50,485 nt of DNA from Streptomyces mayonensis (lineage in GTDB: Bacteria; Actinomycetota; Actinomycetes; Streptomycetales; Streptomycetaceae), in contig NZ_JACBYP010000056.1 in assembly GCF_018982965.1 (NCBI RefSeq), positions 1 to 50,485 on the forward strand, written 5' to 3'. The notes beneath the pieces were generated by a model, which made no database searches, had not been told where the DNA came from, and saw nothing but the letters and a program-made list of their open reading frames with translations. How positions within the stretch are numbered: position 1 is the stretch's first letter; every line of letters begins with the position of its first letter. A program made the position numbers and the translations under genes. Shown piece by piece: positions 24,721 to 33,281 of this stretch.

Positions 24721-25746
24721 TTGCGCGTACTGCTGACCGGGCACCAGGGCTATCTGGGCACCGTGATGGCCCCGGTGCTGGCCGCCGCCGGGCACGAGGT
24801 CGTCGGTCTCGACGCCGGCCTGTTCGCCGACTGCGTCCTCGGCCCGACGCCCGCGGACCCTCCGGGGCAGCGGGTGGACCTGCGCGACGTCACGGCCGAG
24901 CACGTGGCCGGGGTGGACGCCGTGATCCATCTGGCCGCGCTCTCCAACGACCCGCTGGGCTCGCTGGCACCTGAGCTCACCTACGACATCAACCACCACG
25001 CCTCCGTGCGGCTGGCGCGGCTGGCCCGCGACGCCGGGGTGCAGCGCTTCCTGTACGCCTCGACCTGCTCGGTGTACGGCACCGCGGGCGGTGACGACCT
25101 GGTGGCCGAGGACGCGCCGCTGCGCCCGGTGACGCCGTACGCGGAGTCCAAGGTGCGGGTGGAGGACGACCTGCACGCGCTGTCCGACGGGGACTTCAGC
25201 CCGGTGTACCTGCGCAACGCCACCGCCTTCGGGTACTCGCCCCGGCTGCGCGCGGACATCGTGCTGAACAACCTGGTGGGTCACGCGCTGCTGTCCGGCG
25301 AGGTGCTGGTGCTCTCCGACGGCACCCCCTGGCGTCCGCTGGTGCACGCCGCGGACATCGCACGGGCGTTCACGGCCGCCCTGGACGCGCCGCGGGAGGC
25401 GGTGCACGACCGGGCGTTCAACATCGGCAGCGAGGTCAACAACGTCACGGTCGCCGAGATCGCCGAGCAGGTGGCCGCGGCGGTGTCCGGTTCGAAGGTG
25501 GTGATCACCGGGGAGACCGGTGCCGATCCGCGCTCGTACCGGGTGGACTTCTCCCGCTTCCGCGCCGCGGTGCCCGGCTTCGACTGTGCGTGGACGGTGA
25601 AGCAGGGCGCCGCCGAACTCGCCGACGCCTACCGGGACTTCGGTCTCACCCGGGAGGGCTTCGAGCAGCGCTTCACCCGCCTCGCGGTACTGCGCGCGGC
25701 CACCACGAGCGGCGCCGTCGACGACACCCTGCGGCGGCGCCGATGA
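24721..25746 (+). CDS. NAD-dependent sugar epimerase/reductase (extended SDR)
   Basis: A 341-residue extended short-chain dehydrogenase. The Rossmann motif reads LLTGHQGYLGTVMAPVLAAAGHEV, the active-site serine region is YASTCSVYG and the catalytic Tyr-Lys pair is PYAESKVRVE. IHLAALSNDPLG is typical of a subgroup in polysaccharide clusters annotated as NAD-dependent epimerase/dehydratase. The Asp-Glu pair that 4,6-dehydratases carry after the active-site Thr (TDEVYG) is absent, so it is more likely an epimerase or 4-keto reductase finishing the deoxysugar. It starts at TTG 24721, supported by the run of G eight bases upstream and by the exact Rossmann N-terminus. Confidence 0.82.
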   Translation: MRVLLTGHQGYLGTVMAPVLAAAGHEVVGLDAGLFADCVLGPTPADPPGQRVDLRDVTAEHVAGVDAVIHLAALSNDPLGSLAPELTYDINHHASVRLARLARDAGVQRFLYASTCSVYGTAGGDDLVAEDAPLRPVTPYAESKVRVEDDLHALSDGDFSPVYLRNATAFGYSPRLRADIVLNNLVGHALLSGEVLVLSDGTPWRPLVHAADIARAFTAALDAPREAVHDRAFNIGSEVNNVTVAEIAEQVAAAVSGSKVVITGETGADPRSYRVDFSRFRAAVPGFDCAWTVKQGAAELADAYRDFGLTREGFEQRFTRLAVLRAATTSGAVDDTLRRRR

Positions 25747-27017
25747 CCGGGTCCGGGCAGGAGATGTACGCGCTGGTGGAGCGGCTCTACCCGCTGTGCC
25801 GGAGCATCACGGGCGACGGTGTGCGCGCCACCCTGCGGATCGTCGACGAGTACATCCCCCTGCACGTGCACGAGGTGCCGACCGGGACACAGGTGCTCGA
25901 CTGGACGGTGCCCAAGGAGTGGAACATCCGGGACGCGTACGTCGCCGACGCCGCCGGCCGCCGGGTCGTCGACTTCGCCGCCTCCAGTCTGCACGTGCTC
26001 GGCTACAGCGTGCCGGTGTCGGCGACCATGCCGCTGGCCGAGCTGCGCCCGCACCTGCACACCCTGCCGGACCGCCCGGCCTGGGTGCCGTACCGCACGA
26101 GCTACTACGAGCCGGCGTGGGGATTCTGCCTGGCCCAGGAGACCCTGGACGCGCTGCCGGACGGCGAGTACGAGGTCCGTGTCGACTCCACGCTGGAGGA
26201 CGGCCACCTCACCTACGCCGAGCACGTGGTCCCCGGGCGGGTCCCCGACGAGGTGCTCGTCTCCTGCCACGTCTGCCACCCGTCGCTGGCCAACGACAAC
26301 CTGGCGGGGATCGCGGTGGCGGCGTTCCTGGCCCGGGAACTGGCGGAGCGCAACCCGTACTACACGTACCGGTTCGTCTTCGCGCCCGGCACCATCGGGG
26401 CGATCACGTGGCTGGCCCGCAACCGGGACCGGATCGAACGGGTCAGGCACGGGCTGGTGCTGGCCTGTGCGGGCGACGCCGGGCAGCTGACGTACAAGCA
26501 GAGCAGACGCGGCGACGCGGAGATCGACCGGGTGCTGCGGCACGTGCTGGCCGCCTCCGGACGCCCGCACCGTGTCCACGAGTTCACGCCCTACGGCTAC
26601 GACGAGCGGCAGTACTGCTCGCCCGGGTTCGACCTGGGCGTGGGCTCGCTCACCCGCACCCCGTACGCCGGCTACCCCGAGTACCACACCTCGGCGGACG
26701 ACCTGGACTTCGTCTCCCCCGCGGCGATGGCGGACACGCTCGCCGTGTGCCGCGAGGCGTTCGCCGTCCTCGACCGCAACCGGCGCTACGTCAACCTCAG
26801 CCCCTACGGCGAACCGCAGCTGGGCCGCCGCGGGCTGTACGACTCGCTCGGCGGCCGCAGCGACGCCAAGCAGGCCCAGCTGGCCATGCTGTGGGTACTC
26901 AGCCTCTCCGACGGCGAGCACGGTCTGCTGGACGTCGCCGACCGGTCGGGGCTGCCGTTCGACACCGTCGCCGGAGCGGCGGACGCCCTGCACGGCGCCG
27001 GGCTGATCAAGGCATGA
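25743..27017 (+). CDS. DUF4910 aminopeptidase-like protein with C-terminal winged helix
   Basis: A 424-residue cytoplasmic protein recognised as the DUF4910/DUF2172 type found in bacterial surface-polysaccharide clusters. It begins YALVERLYPLCRSITGDGVRATL; the peptidase-like core carries probable metal residues in VLVSCHVCHPSLANDNLAGIAVAAFLA and further acidic/His positions in YGYDERQYCSPGFDLGVGSLTRTPYAGYPEYHTSADDLDFV. The last 70 residues (AKQAQLAMLWVLSLSDGEHGLLDVADRSGLPFDTVAGAADALHGAGLI) look like a winged helix. Members resemble M28-type metallopeptidases but their substrate is unknown; an amidohydrolase acting on an acylated sugar is one idea. Coupled by ATGA at both ends between the epimerase and the flippase. 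Confidence 0.78.
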   Translation: MTGSGQEMYALVERLYPLCRSITGDGVRATLRIVDEYIPLHVHEVPTGTQVLDWTVPKEWNIRDAYVADAAGRRVVDFAASSLHVLGYSVPVSATMPLAELRPHLHTLPDRPAWVPYRTSYYEPAWGFCLAQETLDALPDGEYEVRVDSTLEDGHLTYAEHVVPGRVPDEVLVSCHVCHPSLANDNLAGIAVAAFLARELAERNPYYTYRFVFAPGTIGAITWLARNRDRIERVRHGLVLACAGDAGQLTYKQSRRGDAEIDRVLRHVLAASGRPHRVHEFTPYGYDERQYCSPGFDLGVGSLTRTPYAGYPEYHTSADDLDFVSPAAMADTLAVCREAFAVLDRNRRYVNLSPYGEPQLGRRGLYDSLGGRSDAKQAQLAMLWVLSLSDGEHGLLDVADRSGLPFDTVAGAADALHGAGLIKA

Positions 27018-28366
27018 CGCCGATGGCCACCGGGGAGGAGAAGAGGACGCCCGCGGCACGGGCCGGCCGAGCCCCGCGGGCCGGCACCCGGGGCATGGTC
27101 GGCCGGCTGTCCTGGGGGCTGGCCGACCAGGCGGCCTCCAGCCTGTCCAACTTCGTGGTGGGCGTCTACGTGGCCCGCGAGCTCGGGCTGACCGCGTTCG
27201 GCGTGTTCAGCCTGGCCTGGGTGACCTACGGGGTGGTGCTCAACGTCTCCCGCGGGCTGGCCACCGACCCGCTCGTCGTGCGGTTCAGCGGGGTTCCGGA
27301 ACCGGCCTGGCGTGGGGCGGTGGCCCGCTCCTCGGGCACCGCTCTCGGCGTCGCCGCGGCCATCGGCGCGGCCTGCCTGGCCGTCGGCCTGGCGGTCGGC
27401 GGCACGGTGGGTCCCGCCTTCGCCTGCCTCGGCGTCGTGCTGCCGGGGCTGCTGCTGCAGGACGCGTGGCGCTATGCGTTCTTCGCCGCCGGGACCGGCC
27501 GCAAGGCGTTCGTCAACGACGTCGTGTGGGGCGTCGCGCTCGTCCCGGCCATGGTGGCGGCGGCCCACGTGGGCAGCGTGTCCGCCTTCGTCCTCGCCTG
27601 GGGCGGGTCCGCCGCGGTGGCCGCGGCCTACGGCTGCCTCCAGTCCGGCATCCGGCCGAGGCCGGCCGAGGCGCGCGCATGGCTGCGGGAGCAGCGCGAC
27701 CTCGGCTACCGGTATCTGGTCGAGAACGTCGGGGTCAGCGGTGCGAGCCAGCTGCGCGCGTACGGGCTCGGCGCGATCGTCGGGGTCGGCGCGGTGGGTG
27801 TCGTGCGGGGCGCCGAGCTCCTGATGGGCCCGTTCCTCGCCGTGCTGATGGGCCTGTCGCTGGTCACCGTCGCCGAGTCGGCGCGGGTGCTGCGGCAGGC
27901 CCCGCACCGGCTGGGCCGGTTCTGCCTCATGCTCGGCGGCGGCCAGGCCGTCGCCGCCCTGCTGTGGGGCACGGTGCTGCTGTTGCTGCCCAACCGGCTG
28001 GGCGAGCTGGTGCTCGGCGACGTCTGGAGCGGTGCCTCGGAACTCGTCCTGCCGGTCACGCTGAGCGTCGCGGGCGCCGGCATCGGCACCGGCGCGGCGG
28101 CCGGGCTGCGCGCGCTCGCCGCGGCCCGGCGCAGCCTGCGCTGCCAGCTCTTCGCCTCCGCCTGCTACGTCGGCGGCGGGCTCGCCGGCGCCGTCGCCGG
28201 CGGCACGGTCGGCTCGGCCTGGGGCGCCGCCGCCGCGTCCCTGTGCGGCTCGGCCGCATGGTGGCTGCACCTGCGGGCCGCCCTGCGCGAGCGCGGTCAC
28301 GTACCCGTCCCCGAAACAACCGGAGTACCGGAAGTACCCGAAGTCCCTGAGACGAGGAACCCATGA
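27014..28366 (+). CDS. Wzx-like polysaccharide flippase (MOP superfamily)
   Basis: A 450-residue integral membrane protein with about twelve hydrophobic helices. It opens after a basic N-terminus with GRLSWGLADQAASSLSNFVVGVYVARELGLTAFGVFSLAW, the usual first two helices of polysaccharide transporters of the MATE/MOP superfamily, and continues with clearly spaced helices to GGGLAGAVAGGTVGSAWGAAAASLCGSAAWWLHLR. It would move the lipid-linked repeat unit to the outer face for polymerisation. The cytoplasmic C-terminus ends in a Val-Pro-Glu micro-repeat (VPVPETTGVPEVPEVPET) written with unusually A/T-rich codons. ATGA overlaps on both sides. Confidence 0.8.
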   Translation: MTPMATGEEKRTPAARAGRAPRAGTRGMVGRLSWGLADQAASSLSNFVVGVYVARELGLTAFGVFSLAWVTYGVVLNVSRGLATDPLVVRFSGVPEPAWRGAVARSSGTALGVAAAIGAACLAVGLAVGGTVGPAFACLGVVLPGLLLQDAWRYAFFAAGTGRKAFVNDVVWGVALVPAMVAAAHVGSVSAFVLAWGGSAAVAAAYGCLQSGIRPRPAEARAWLREQRDLGYRYLVENVGVSGASQLRAYGLGAIVGVGAVGVVRGAELLMGPFLAVLMGLSLVTVAESARVLRQAPHRLGRFCLMLGGGQAVAALLWGTVLLLLPNRLGELVLGDVWSGASELVLPVTLSVAGAGIGTGAAAGLRALAAARRSLRCQLFASACYVGGGLAGAVAGGTVGSAWGAAAASLCGSAAWWLHLRAALRERGHVPVPETTGVPEVPEVPETRNP

Positions 28367-29310
28367 CCCACCGTCCCCGGCTGAGCATCGGCCTGCCCGT
28401 GTACAACGGCGAGGAGTACCTGGCCGAGTCCTTCGAGGCCCTGCTCGGCCAGACCTACGAGGACTTCGAACTGGTCGTCTCCGACAACGCCTCGACCGAC
28501 GGGACCCAGGACATCTGCCGCCGCTACGCCGCGCGGGACTCGCGCGTCAGGTACATCGCGCTGCCCCGCAACATCGGCGCGGCGCCCAACCACAACTACG
28601 TCTTCACCGAGTGCCGCGGCGAGCTGTTCAAGTGGGCCTCGCACGACGACCTCTACGCCCGGGACCTGCTGCGCCGCTGCGTCGAGGCGCTCGACGAGCG
28701 TCCCGGGGTGGTCCTCGCACACTCGGGCCAGGCGGTCGTCGACGGCGACGGCAAGGTCAAGGTGCCCTACGAGTACGGACTCGCCACCGACTCGCCGCGC
28801 GCGCCCGAACGGTTCCGCAGCCTGCTGTTCGAACCCGGGGGCGACGACTTCTACGGCGTGATGCGGGCCGACGTGCTGCGCCGGGTGAAGCCGCACGACA
28901 GCTACCACCACGCGGACCGCACGTTCGTCGCCGAGATCACCCTGCACGGGCCCTTCCACCAGGTCCCGGAGCTGCTGTACTTCCGCCGCGACCACCCCAC
29001 CCGCGCCGAGCGGGCCAACCCCTCCAAGCGCTCCCGGTGCGTCAACCTCGACCCGCGCCGGGCGGGCCCGCTGCACCCGACACCCCGGCTGCTCGCCGAG
29101 TACGTCTGGGGTTTCGTCTCGGCCGTCCGGCGGGCGCCGCTGTCCGTGGCCGACCGGCAGGCGTGCTACCGCCATCTGGCCGCCTGGGCGACCAGCCGGG
29201 TCCGTCCGGGCGCCGGCGAACGGGTCGAGGACCGCACCCCGGTCGACCCCGACCGGCTCACCGTCTCCGTCGACGACCTCGTCGCCGGCCGCGAAGGGAA
29301 GAACGCATGA
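28363..29310 (+). CDS. Glycosyltransferase family 2 protein
   Basis: A 315-residue GT-A inverting glycosyltransferase. It has the N-terminal LSIGLPVYNGEEYLAESFEALLGQTYEDFELVVSDNASTDGTQD, an NIGAAPNHN segment and the metal/nucleotide site KWASHDDLY in place of the usual DxD. The second half (YFRRDHPTRAERANPSKRSRCVNLDPRR) is as in GT2 proteins with an acceptor-binding C-terminal part. It is the third sugar-adding enzyme besides the two GT4 proteins, so together with the initiating transferase the repeat unit would hold about four sugars. Joined by ATGA to the flippase and pyruvyltransferase genes. Confidence 0.85.
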   Translation: MTHRPRLSIGLPVYNGEEYLAESFEALLGQTYEDFELVVSDNASTDGTQDICRRYAARDSRVRYIALPRNIGAAPNHNYVFTECRGELFKWASHDDLYARDLLRRCVEALDERPGVVLAHSGQAVVDGDGKVKVPYEYGLATDSPRAPERFRSLLFEPGGDDFYGVMRADVLRRVKPHDSYHHADRTFVAEITLHGPFHQVPELLYFRRDHPTRAERANPSKRSRCVNLDPRRAGPLHPTPRLLAEYVWGFVSAVRRAPLSVADRQACYRHLAAWATSRVRPGAGERVEDRTPVDPDRLTVSVDDLVAGREGKNA

Positions 29311-30569
29311 CGACGGAGCACAAGTCCCCTTTACGCGTGGGGCTGTTCGGCCTGCTGGGCGCGGGCAACACCGGCAACGACGGATCGCTGGAGGCCGTGC
29401 TCGACCACCTCCGCGCCGCTCACCCCGAGGCGGTCGTGGACGCGATGTGCGGCGGACCCGAGATCGTCGCGACCCGGTACGGGATCCCCACGACGCGGCT
29501 GAACTGGTACCGGGGCGAGTACCGGACCGCCTCCCGGGCGGGCGCGATCGCGGGCAAGGGCCTGGGCAAGATCGTCGACGCGGTGCGCACCGCCGCCTGG
29601 GTGCGCCGGCACGACGCGGTGATCGTGCCGGGCACCGGCGTCCTGGAGACCACGCTGCCGCTGCGGCCGTGGGGGTTCCCGTACTCGCTCTTCCTGCTCT
29701 GCGCCACCGGCCGCCTGCTGCGCACCCGGGTCGCGCTCGTCAGTGTCGGCGCGGGCCCGATCGGCAGCCGGCCGACGCGGGCGCTGACGCGCTGGTCGAC
29801 GCGGCTGGCCGCGTACCGGTCGTACCGGGACACCCAGTCGCGGGAGGCGATGCGGGCGATGGGCGTGGACACCGCGCGGGACGAGGTGTACGCGGACCTC
29901 GTGTTCGCCCTGCCCGCGCCCTCGGCGGGCGAGCCCGCGGGCACGCCCGGCCCGGTCTGCGTCGGCGTCATGGACTTCCACGGCAGCAACGACGAACGCG
30001 ACCGGGCCGAGGAGATCCACCGGCGCTACCTCGACGGGACGACCCGGTTCGTGCGCGCGCTGGCCGAGGAGGGCAGGCCGGTCCGGCTGCTGACCGGCGA
30101 CGAGCTGGACCGGCCGGTGGCCGACGCGATCGTCGACGCGGTGGACTCGCCGCTGGTCACCGTCGCCGAGGCGGCGTCGCTGGCCGACCTGATGAAGGAG
30201 ACGGCGTGTGCCGACACCGTCGTGGCCACCCGGTACCACAACCTGGTCTGCGCGCTGCGGGTCGGCACACCGACCCTCGCGATCAGCTACTCGGCGAAGA
30301 GCGACTCGCTCATGGCCGACATGGGACTGGACCCGTACTGCCACCCGGCCCGCGAGGTCGATGCCGACCGGCTCCTGGAGCAGTTCCGGGAGCTGGAGCA
30401 GCGGTCGGCCGAGGTGCGGCGGACGCTCGCCGAGCGGAACCTGGCCGCCGTCCGGCGCGTCGAGCAGCAGTTCGCCGCGCTGACCGCGGTCCTGCGGCCG
30501 GCGTCCGGTTCCGGCACCACCGACCCACGCGCCCGTGCCCGTTCCCGTGCCCGGCAGGAGGCCCCATGA
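29307..30569 (+). CDS. Polysaccharide pyruvyl transferase family protein
   Basis: A 420-residue protein of the CsaB/PssM family, which add pyruvate ketals to sugars using phosphoenolpyruvate. Recognisable parts are VGLFGLLGAGNTGNDGSLEAVLDHL, the central PGTGVLETTLPLRPWGFPYSLFLL, SVGAGPIGSRPT, and the C-terminal site ADTVVATRYHNLVCALRVGTPTLAISYSAKSDSLMADMGLD, in which the His and Arg of RYHN fit the family signature. Pyruvylation would add negative charge to the polymer. Not all members have been shown to pyruvylate, so the exact donor is inferred. The C-terminal tail is Arg/Ala-rich. Coupled by ATGA at both ends. Confidence 0.83.
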   Translation: MTTEHKSPLRVGLFGLLGAGNTGNDGSLEAVLDHLRAAHPEAVVDAMCGGPEIVATRYGIPTTRLNWYRGEYRTASRAGAIAGKGLGKIVDAVRTAAWVRRHDAVIVPGTGVLETTLPLRPWGFPYSLFLLCATGRLLRTRVALVSVGAGPIGSRPTRALTRWSTRLAAYRSYRDTQSREAMRAMGVDTARDEVYADLVFALPAPSAGEPAGTPGPVCVGVMDFHGSNDERDRAEEIHRRYLDGTTRFVRALAEEGRPVRLLTGDELDRPVADAIVDAVDSPLVTVAEAASLADLMKETACADTVVATRYHNLVCALRVGTPTLAISYSAKSDSLMADMGLDPYCHPAREVDADRLLEQFRELEQRSAEVRRTLAERNLAAVRRVEQQFAALTAVLRPASGSGTTDPRARARSRARQEAP

Positions 30570-31144
30570 AAGTGACCGACGTCGCGGAGATCCACGGCGC
30601 GTACCTCTTCGAGCCGACGCCGTACGCCGACGAACGCGGCTTCTTCTGCCGCACCTTCGACGCCGACGTGGTCCGCTCGGTGGGCATCGACCCGGACGCC
30701 TTCGTCCAGGACAGCCTCTCCCGCTCGGCCCGGGGTGTGCTGCGCGGCCTGCACCTGCGTTCCGGGGCGGGCGAGGCCAAGCTGGTGCGCTGCTCGTACG
30801 GGAAGGTCTTCGACGTGGTCGTGGACCTGCGTCCGCACTCGCCGACGTACCTGAACCGCGGCTTCTTCGAGCTGTCCGGCGAGACGCAGGCGACCCTCTA
30901 CGTCCCGGCGGGCTGCGCCCACGGGTTCCAGGCGCTGACGGAGACCGCCGACACCTCGTACCGGATCGACCGCCCGCACGATCCGGCCGAGGACGTGACG
31001 ATCGCCTTCGACGACCCGGACCTCGCCGTTCCGTGGCCGCTGCCTCCCACGTCGGTGTCCCGGCGGGACCGGGAGGCACCGGGTCTGGCCGAGTTCCTGC
31101 AGCGCCAGAAGCACGAGGGGAGTCGAGACCGCCGTGACGGGTGA
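30566..31144 (+). CDS. dTDP-4-dehydrorhamnose 3,5-epimerase family protein
   Basis: A 192-residue cupin epimerase of the RmlC family. It shows the N-terminal AYLFEPTPYADERGFFCRTFD, the active-site region QDSLSRSARGVLRGLHLR with the catalytic histidine, KLVRCSYGKVFDVVVDLRPHSPTY and YVPAGCAHGFQALTETADTSYRID with the tyrosine. RmlC epimerises C-3 and C-5 of 4-keto-6-deoxy sugars; related C-5- or C-3-only enzymes work after C-methyltransferases, which fits here because no rmlA, rmlB or rmlD genes are present. The last 11 bases overlap the aminotransferase gene. Confidence 0.85.
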   Translation: MKVTDVAEIHGAYLFEPTPYADERGFFCRTFDADVVRSVGIDPDAFVQDSLSRSARGVLRGLHLRSGAGEAKLVRCSYGKVFDVVVDLRPHSPTYLNRGFFELSGETQATLYVPAGCAHGFQALTETADTSYRIDRPHDPAEDVTIAFDDPDLAVPWPLPPTSVSRRDREAPGLAEFLQRQKHEGSRDRRDG

Positions 31145-32459
31145 GGACTTCGCGCTGCCCCGCTCGCGGGCGGCGAACGAACGGCTGCACGCCCTGGTGC
31201 CGGGCGGCGCGCACACCTACGCCAAGGGCGACGACCAGTACCCCGAGGACCTGGCACCGGTCATCAGCCGCGGCCGCGGCGCCCACGTGTGGGACGTCGA
31301 CGGCAACCGCTACGTCGAGTACGGCTCCGGCCTGCGGTCGGTCAGCCTCGGCCACGCCCACCCCCGCGTGGTCGAGGCGGTGCGGCGGGAACTCGACCGC
31401 GGCAGCAACTTCGTACGGCCCTCCGTCGTCGAACTGGAGGCGGCGGAACGCTTCCTGGCCACGGTGCCGACCGCGGAGATGGTCAAGTTCGCGAAGAACG
31501 GCTCCGACGCCACCACGGCCGCGGTACGCCTGGCCCGCGCCGCCACCGGGCGCCCGCGGGTGGCCGTCTGCGCCGACCACCCGTTCTTCTCCGTCGACGA
31601 CTGGTTCATCGGGACCACGCCGATGTCCGCGGGTGTTCCGGCCGCGACCACGGAACTGACGCTGTCGTTCCCGTACGGCGACCTGGCTGCCACGGAGAAG
31701 CTGCTCGCCCGGTACGAGGACGGGATCGCGTGCCTGGTCCTCGAGCCGGCGGCGCACTCCGAGCCGCCGCCCGGGTACCTGGAGGGGTTGCGCGAGCTGG
31801 CCGACCGGCACGGCTGCGTCCTGGTCTTCGACGAGATGATCACCGGCTTCCGGTGGTCGGAGGCGGGCGCCCAGGGCCTGTACGGCGTCGTGCCCGACCT
31901 CTCCACCTTCGGCAAGGCGCTGGGCAACGGGTTCGCCGTCTCCGCCCTGGCCGGACGCCGCGCCCTGATGGAGCGGGGCGGGCTGCGGCACTCCGGCGAC
32001 CGGGTGTTCCTGCTGTCCACCACCCACGGTGCGGAGACACACGCGCTGGCCGCCGCCATGGCCGTACAGAGCGTCTACGTCGAGGAGGGGGTCACGGCGC
32101 GACTGCACTCCCTGGGCGAGCGACTGGCCGCCGGAGTCGGACGGGCCGCGGCCGACGCGGGCGTCGGCGACCACGTCGTCGTCCGGGGCCGGGCCAGCAA
32201 CCTGGTCTTCGCCACCCTCGACGAGAACGGGCAGCCCTCGCAGGAGTACCGCACCCTGTTCCTGCGCCGGCTGCTCGCGGGCGGGGTGCTGGCGCCGTCG
32301 TTCGTGGTGAGCAGCGCGCTGGACGACGCCGACATCGAGCACACCGTCGAGGTGGTGGCCGAGGCGTGCGCGGTCTACCGCAAGGCGCTGGAGGCCGGTG
32401 ACCCGACCCCCTGGCTCGCCGGACGGCCGGTGAAGCCGGTGTTCCGCCGGCGGGCGTGA
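31134..32459 (+). CDS. Class III PLP aminotransferase/aminomutase (glutamate-1-semialdehyde aminomutase-like)
   Basis: A 441-residue PLP enzyme. It contains the GSA-aminomutase-like opening GGAHTYAKGDDQYPEDLAPVISRGRGAHVWDVDGNRYVEYGSGLR, the cofactor-binding NGSDATTAAVRLARA, the FDEMITGFRW motif whose aspartate holds the pyridine nitrogen, and the lysine in FGKALGNGFAVSALAG that forms the internal aldimine. Housekeeping HemL has a different context, and genes of this type are common at the ends of polysaccharide clusters, so a sugar or small-molecule amino transfer is more likely. It is the last gene of the operon, started at GTG 31134 with an 11-base overlap. Substrate unknown. Confidence 0.8.
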   Translation: MTGEDFALPRSRAANERLHALVPGGAHTYAKGDDQYPEDLAPVISRGRGAHVWDVDGNRYVEYGSGLRSVSLGHAHPRVVEAVRRELDRGSNFVRPSVVELEAAERFLATVPTAEMVKFAKNGSDATTAAVRLARAATGRPRVAVCADHPFFSVDDWFIGTTPMSAGVPAATTELTLSFPYGDLAATEKLLARYEDGIACLVLEPAAHSEPPPGYLEGLRELADRHGCVLVFDEMITGFRWSEAGAQGLYGVVPDLSTFGKALGNGFAVSALAGRRALMERGGLRHSGDRVFLLSTTHGAETHALAAAMAVQSVYVEEGVTARLHSLGERLAAGVGRAAADAGVGDHVVVRGRASNLVFATLDENGQPSQEYRTLFLRRLLAGGVLAPSFVVSSALDDADIEHTVEVVAEACAVYRKALEAGDPTPWLAGRPVKPVFRRRA

Positions 32460-32492
32460 CGGGCCCCGGCTCCCTGGTGAAGTAACGCCCCG

Positions 32493-33281
32493 TCAGAGGT
32501 GGTTCGCGTCGGCCATCGCCCTGGCCGGCCGGTCGGCGGCCCGGTCGACCAGCCAGGCTGTGGCCGGGACCACGGCCAGGGCGGTGCACCAGCCGCCCAG
32601 GGCGTCGGTGGCGTAGTGCGCGCCGAGGGCGACCTGCGCCCAGCCCATCGCGGCGCCGGTGGCCGGCGCCGCGCCGAGCACGACGAGGGTGCCCGCCGTC
32701 CTGCCGAGACCGAGCCGCCCGGTCACCAGCAGCGCCAGCACGAGGGCGAAGGCGGTGAGGAAGGCGGTGTGGCCGCTCGGGTAGGACAGGTGCCCGCCGT
32801 TGATGGTGCGTCCGACGACGCGCTTGAGCAGCGTCGTCGTCGCCACGCTCGCACCGGTCCCGGCCACGACGAGCACCGCCGCGCGAGGGCTCCGCAACAG
32901 CAGGCAGCCCGTCAGGGCGGCCCCGACGAGCAGCACCGCGCCCGCGGGCTCCCCCAGGAAGTCCGTGGCCGTCGCCACGTGCCGCCACGGTGCGCCCGGC
33001 CCGTACACCGCGGCCGAGACCCGCGTGTCCACCGTGCCGGGGGCTCCGTCGTCGGCGTACCGGATGCCGAGCACGAGGAGCAGCAGCGCGGCGAGCGCCG
33101 CGGCCGGCGCGAGCCACGGGCGCAGCGACGGGGACAACAGCGCGGGCGCCGGTCCCCCGGTCACCGGCGGACCGCTCCGTGCGAGTATGCGCGCATTGGT
33201 GCAGCTTACTCGCGACCGGGACGCGTCAGGCGGGCCGCCGGGGAGGCCGGCCTCGTCCGGCCGAGTGACAGCGGGAGTCAT
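32493..33281 (-). CDS. PAP2 superfamily phosphatase
   Basis: A 262-residue membrane phosphatase of the PAP2 family. Five to six hydrophobic helices alternate with the catalytic pieces: KRVVGRTINGGHLSYPSGHTAFLTAFAL holds motifs 1 and 2 (KxxxR-like and PSGH) and ALGAHYATDALGGW holds the histidine and aspartate of motif 3. Typical substrates are lipid phosphates such as undecaprenyl diphosphate, which would make sense beside a lipid-carrier polysaccharide operon, although this gene is on the other strand. ATG 33281 overlaps the stop of the TPR-like gene (ATGA), which fixes the start; about 45 cytoplasmic residues precede the first helix. Confidence 0.8.
   Translation of the reverse strand: MTPAVTRPDEAGLPGGPPDASRSRVSCTNARILARSGPPVTGGPAPALLSPSLRPWLAPAAALAALLLLVLGIRYADDGAPGTVDTRVSAAVYGPGAPWRHVATATDFLGEPAGAVLLVGAALTGCLLLRSPRAAVLVVAGTGASVATTTLLKRVVGRTINGGHLSYPSGHTAFLTAFALVLALLVTGRLGLGRTAGTLVVLGAAPATGAAMGWAQVALGAHYATDALGGWCTALAVVPATAWLVDRAADRPARAMADANHL

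Noticed and set aside
24721..25746. The SDR protein as the missing CDP-glucose 4,6-dehydratase
   Set aside because: The Asp-Glu pair required after the active-site Thr in dehydratases is absent (STCSVYG).
29331..32342. Minus-strand frame of about 1000 codons opposite the pyruvyltransferase, epimerase and aminotransferase genes
   Set aside because: Shadow of three coupled plus-strand genes; no domain seen.
31134..32459. HemL, glutamate-1-semialdehyde aminomutase of haem synthesis
   Set aside because: The protein is in that family, but its place at the end of a polysaccharide operon with an 11-base overlap makes a housekeeping haem role improbable.
32457..32495. Possible bidirectional terminator between the aminotransferase and PAP2 genes
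   Set aside because: TGACGGG and CCCGTCA pair over only 7 bp around a 25-base loop, and both arms include the stop codons; too weak to call.
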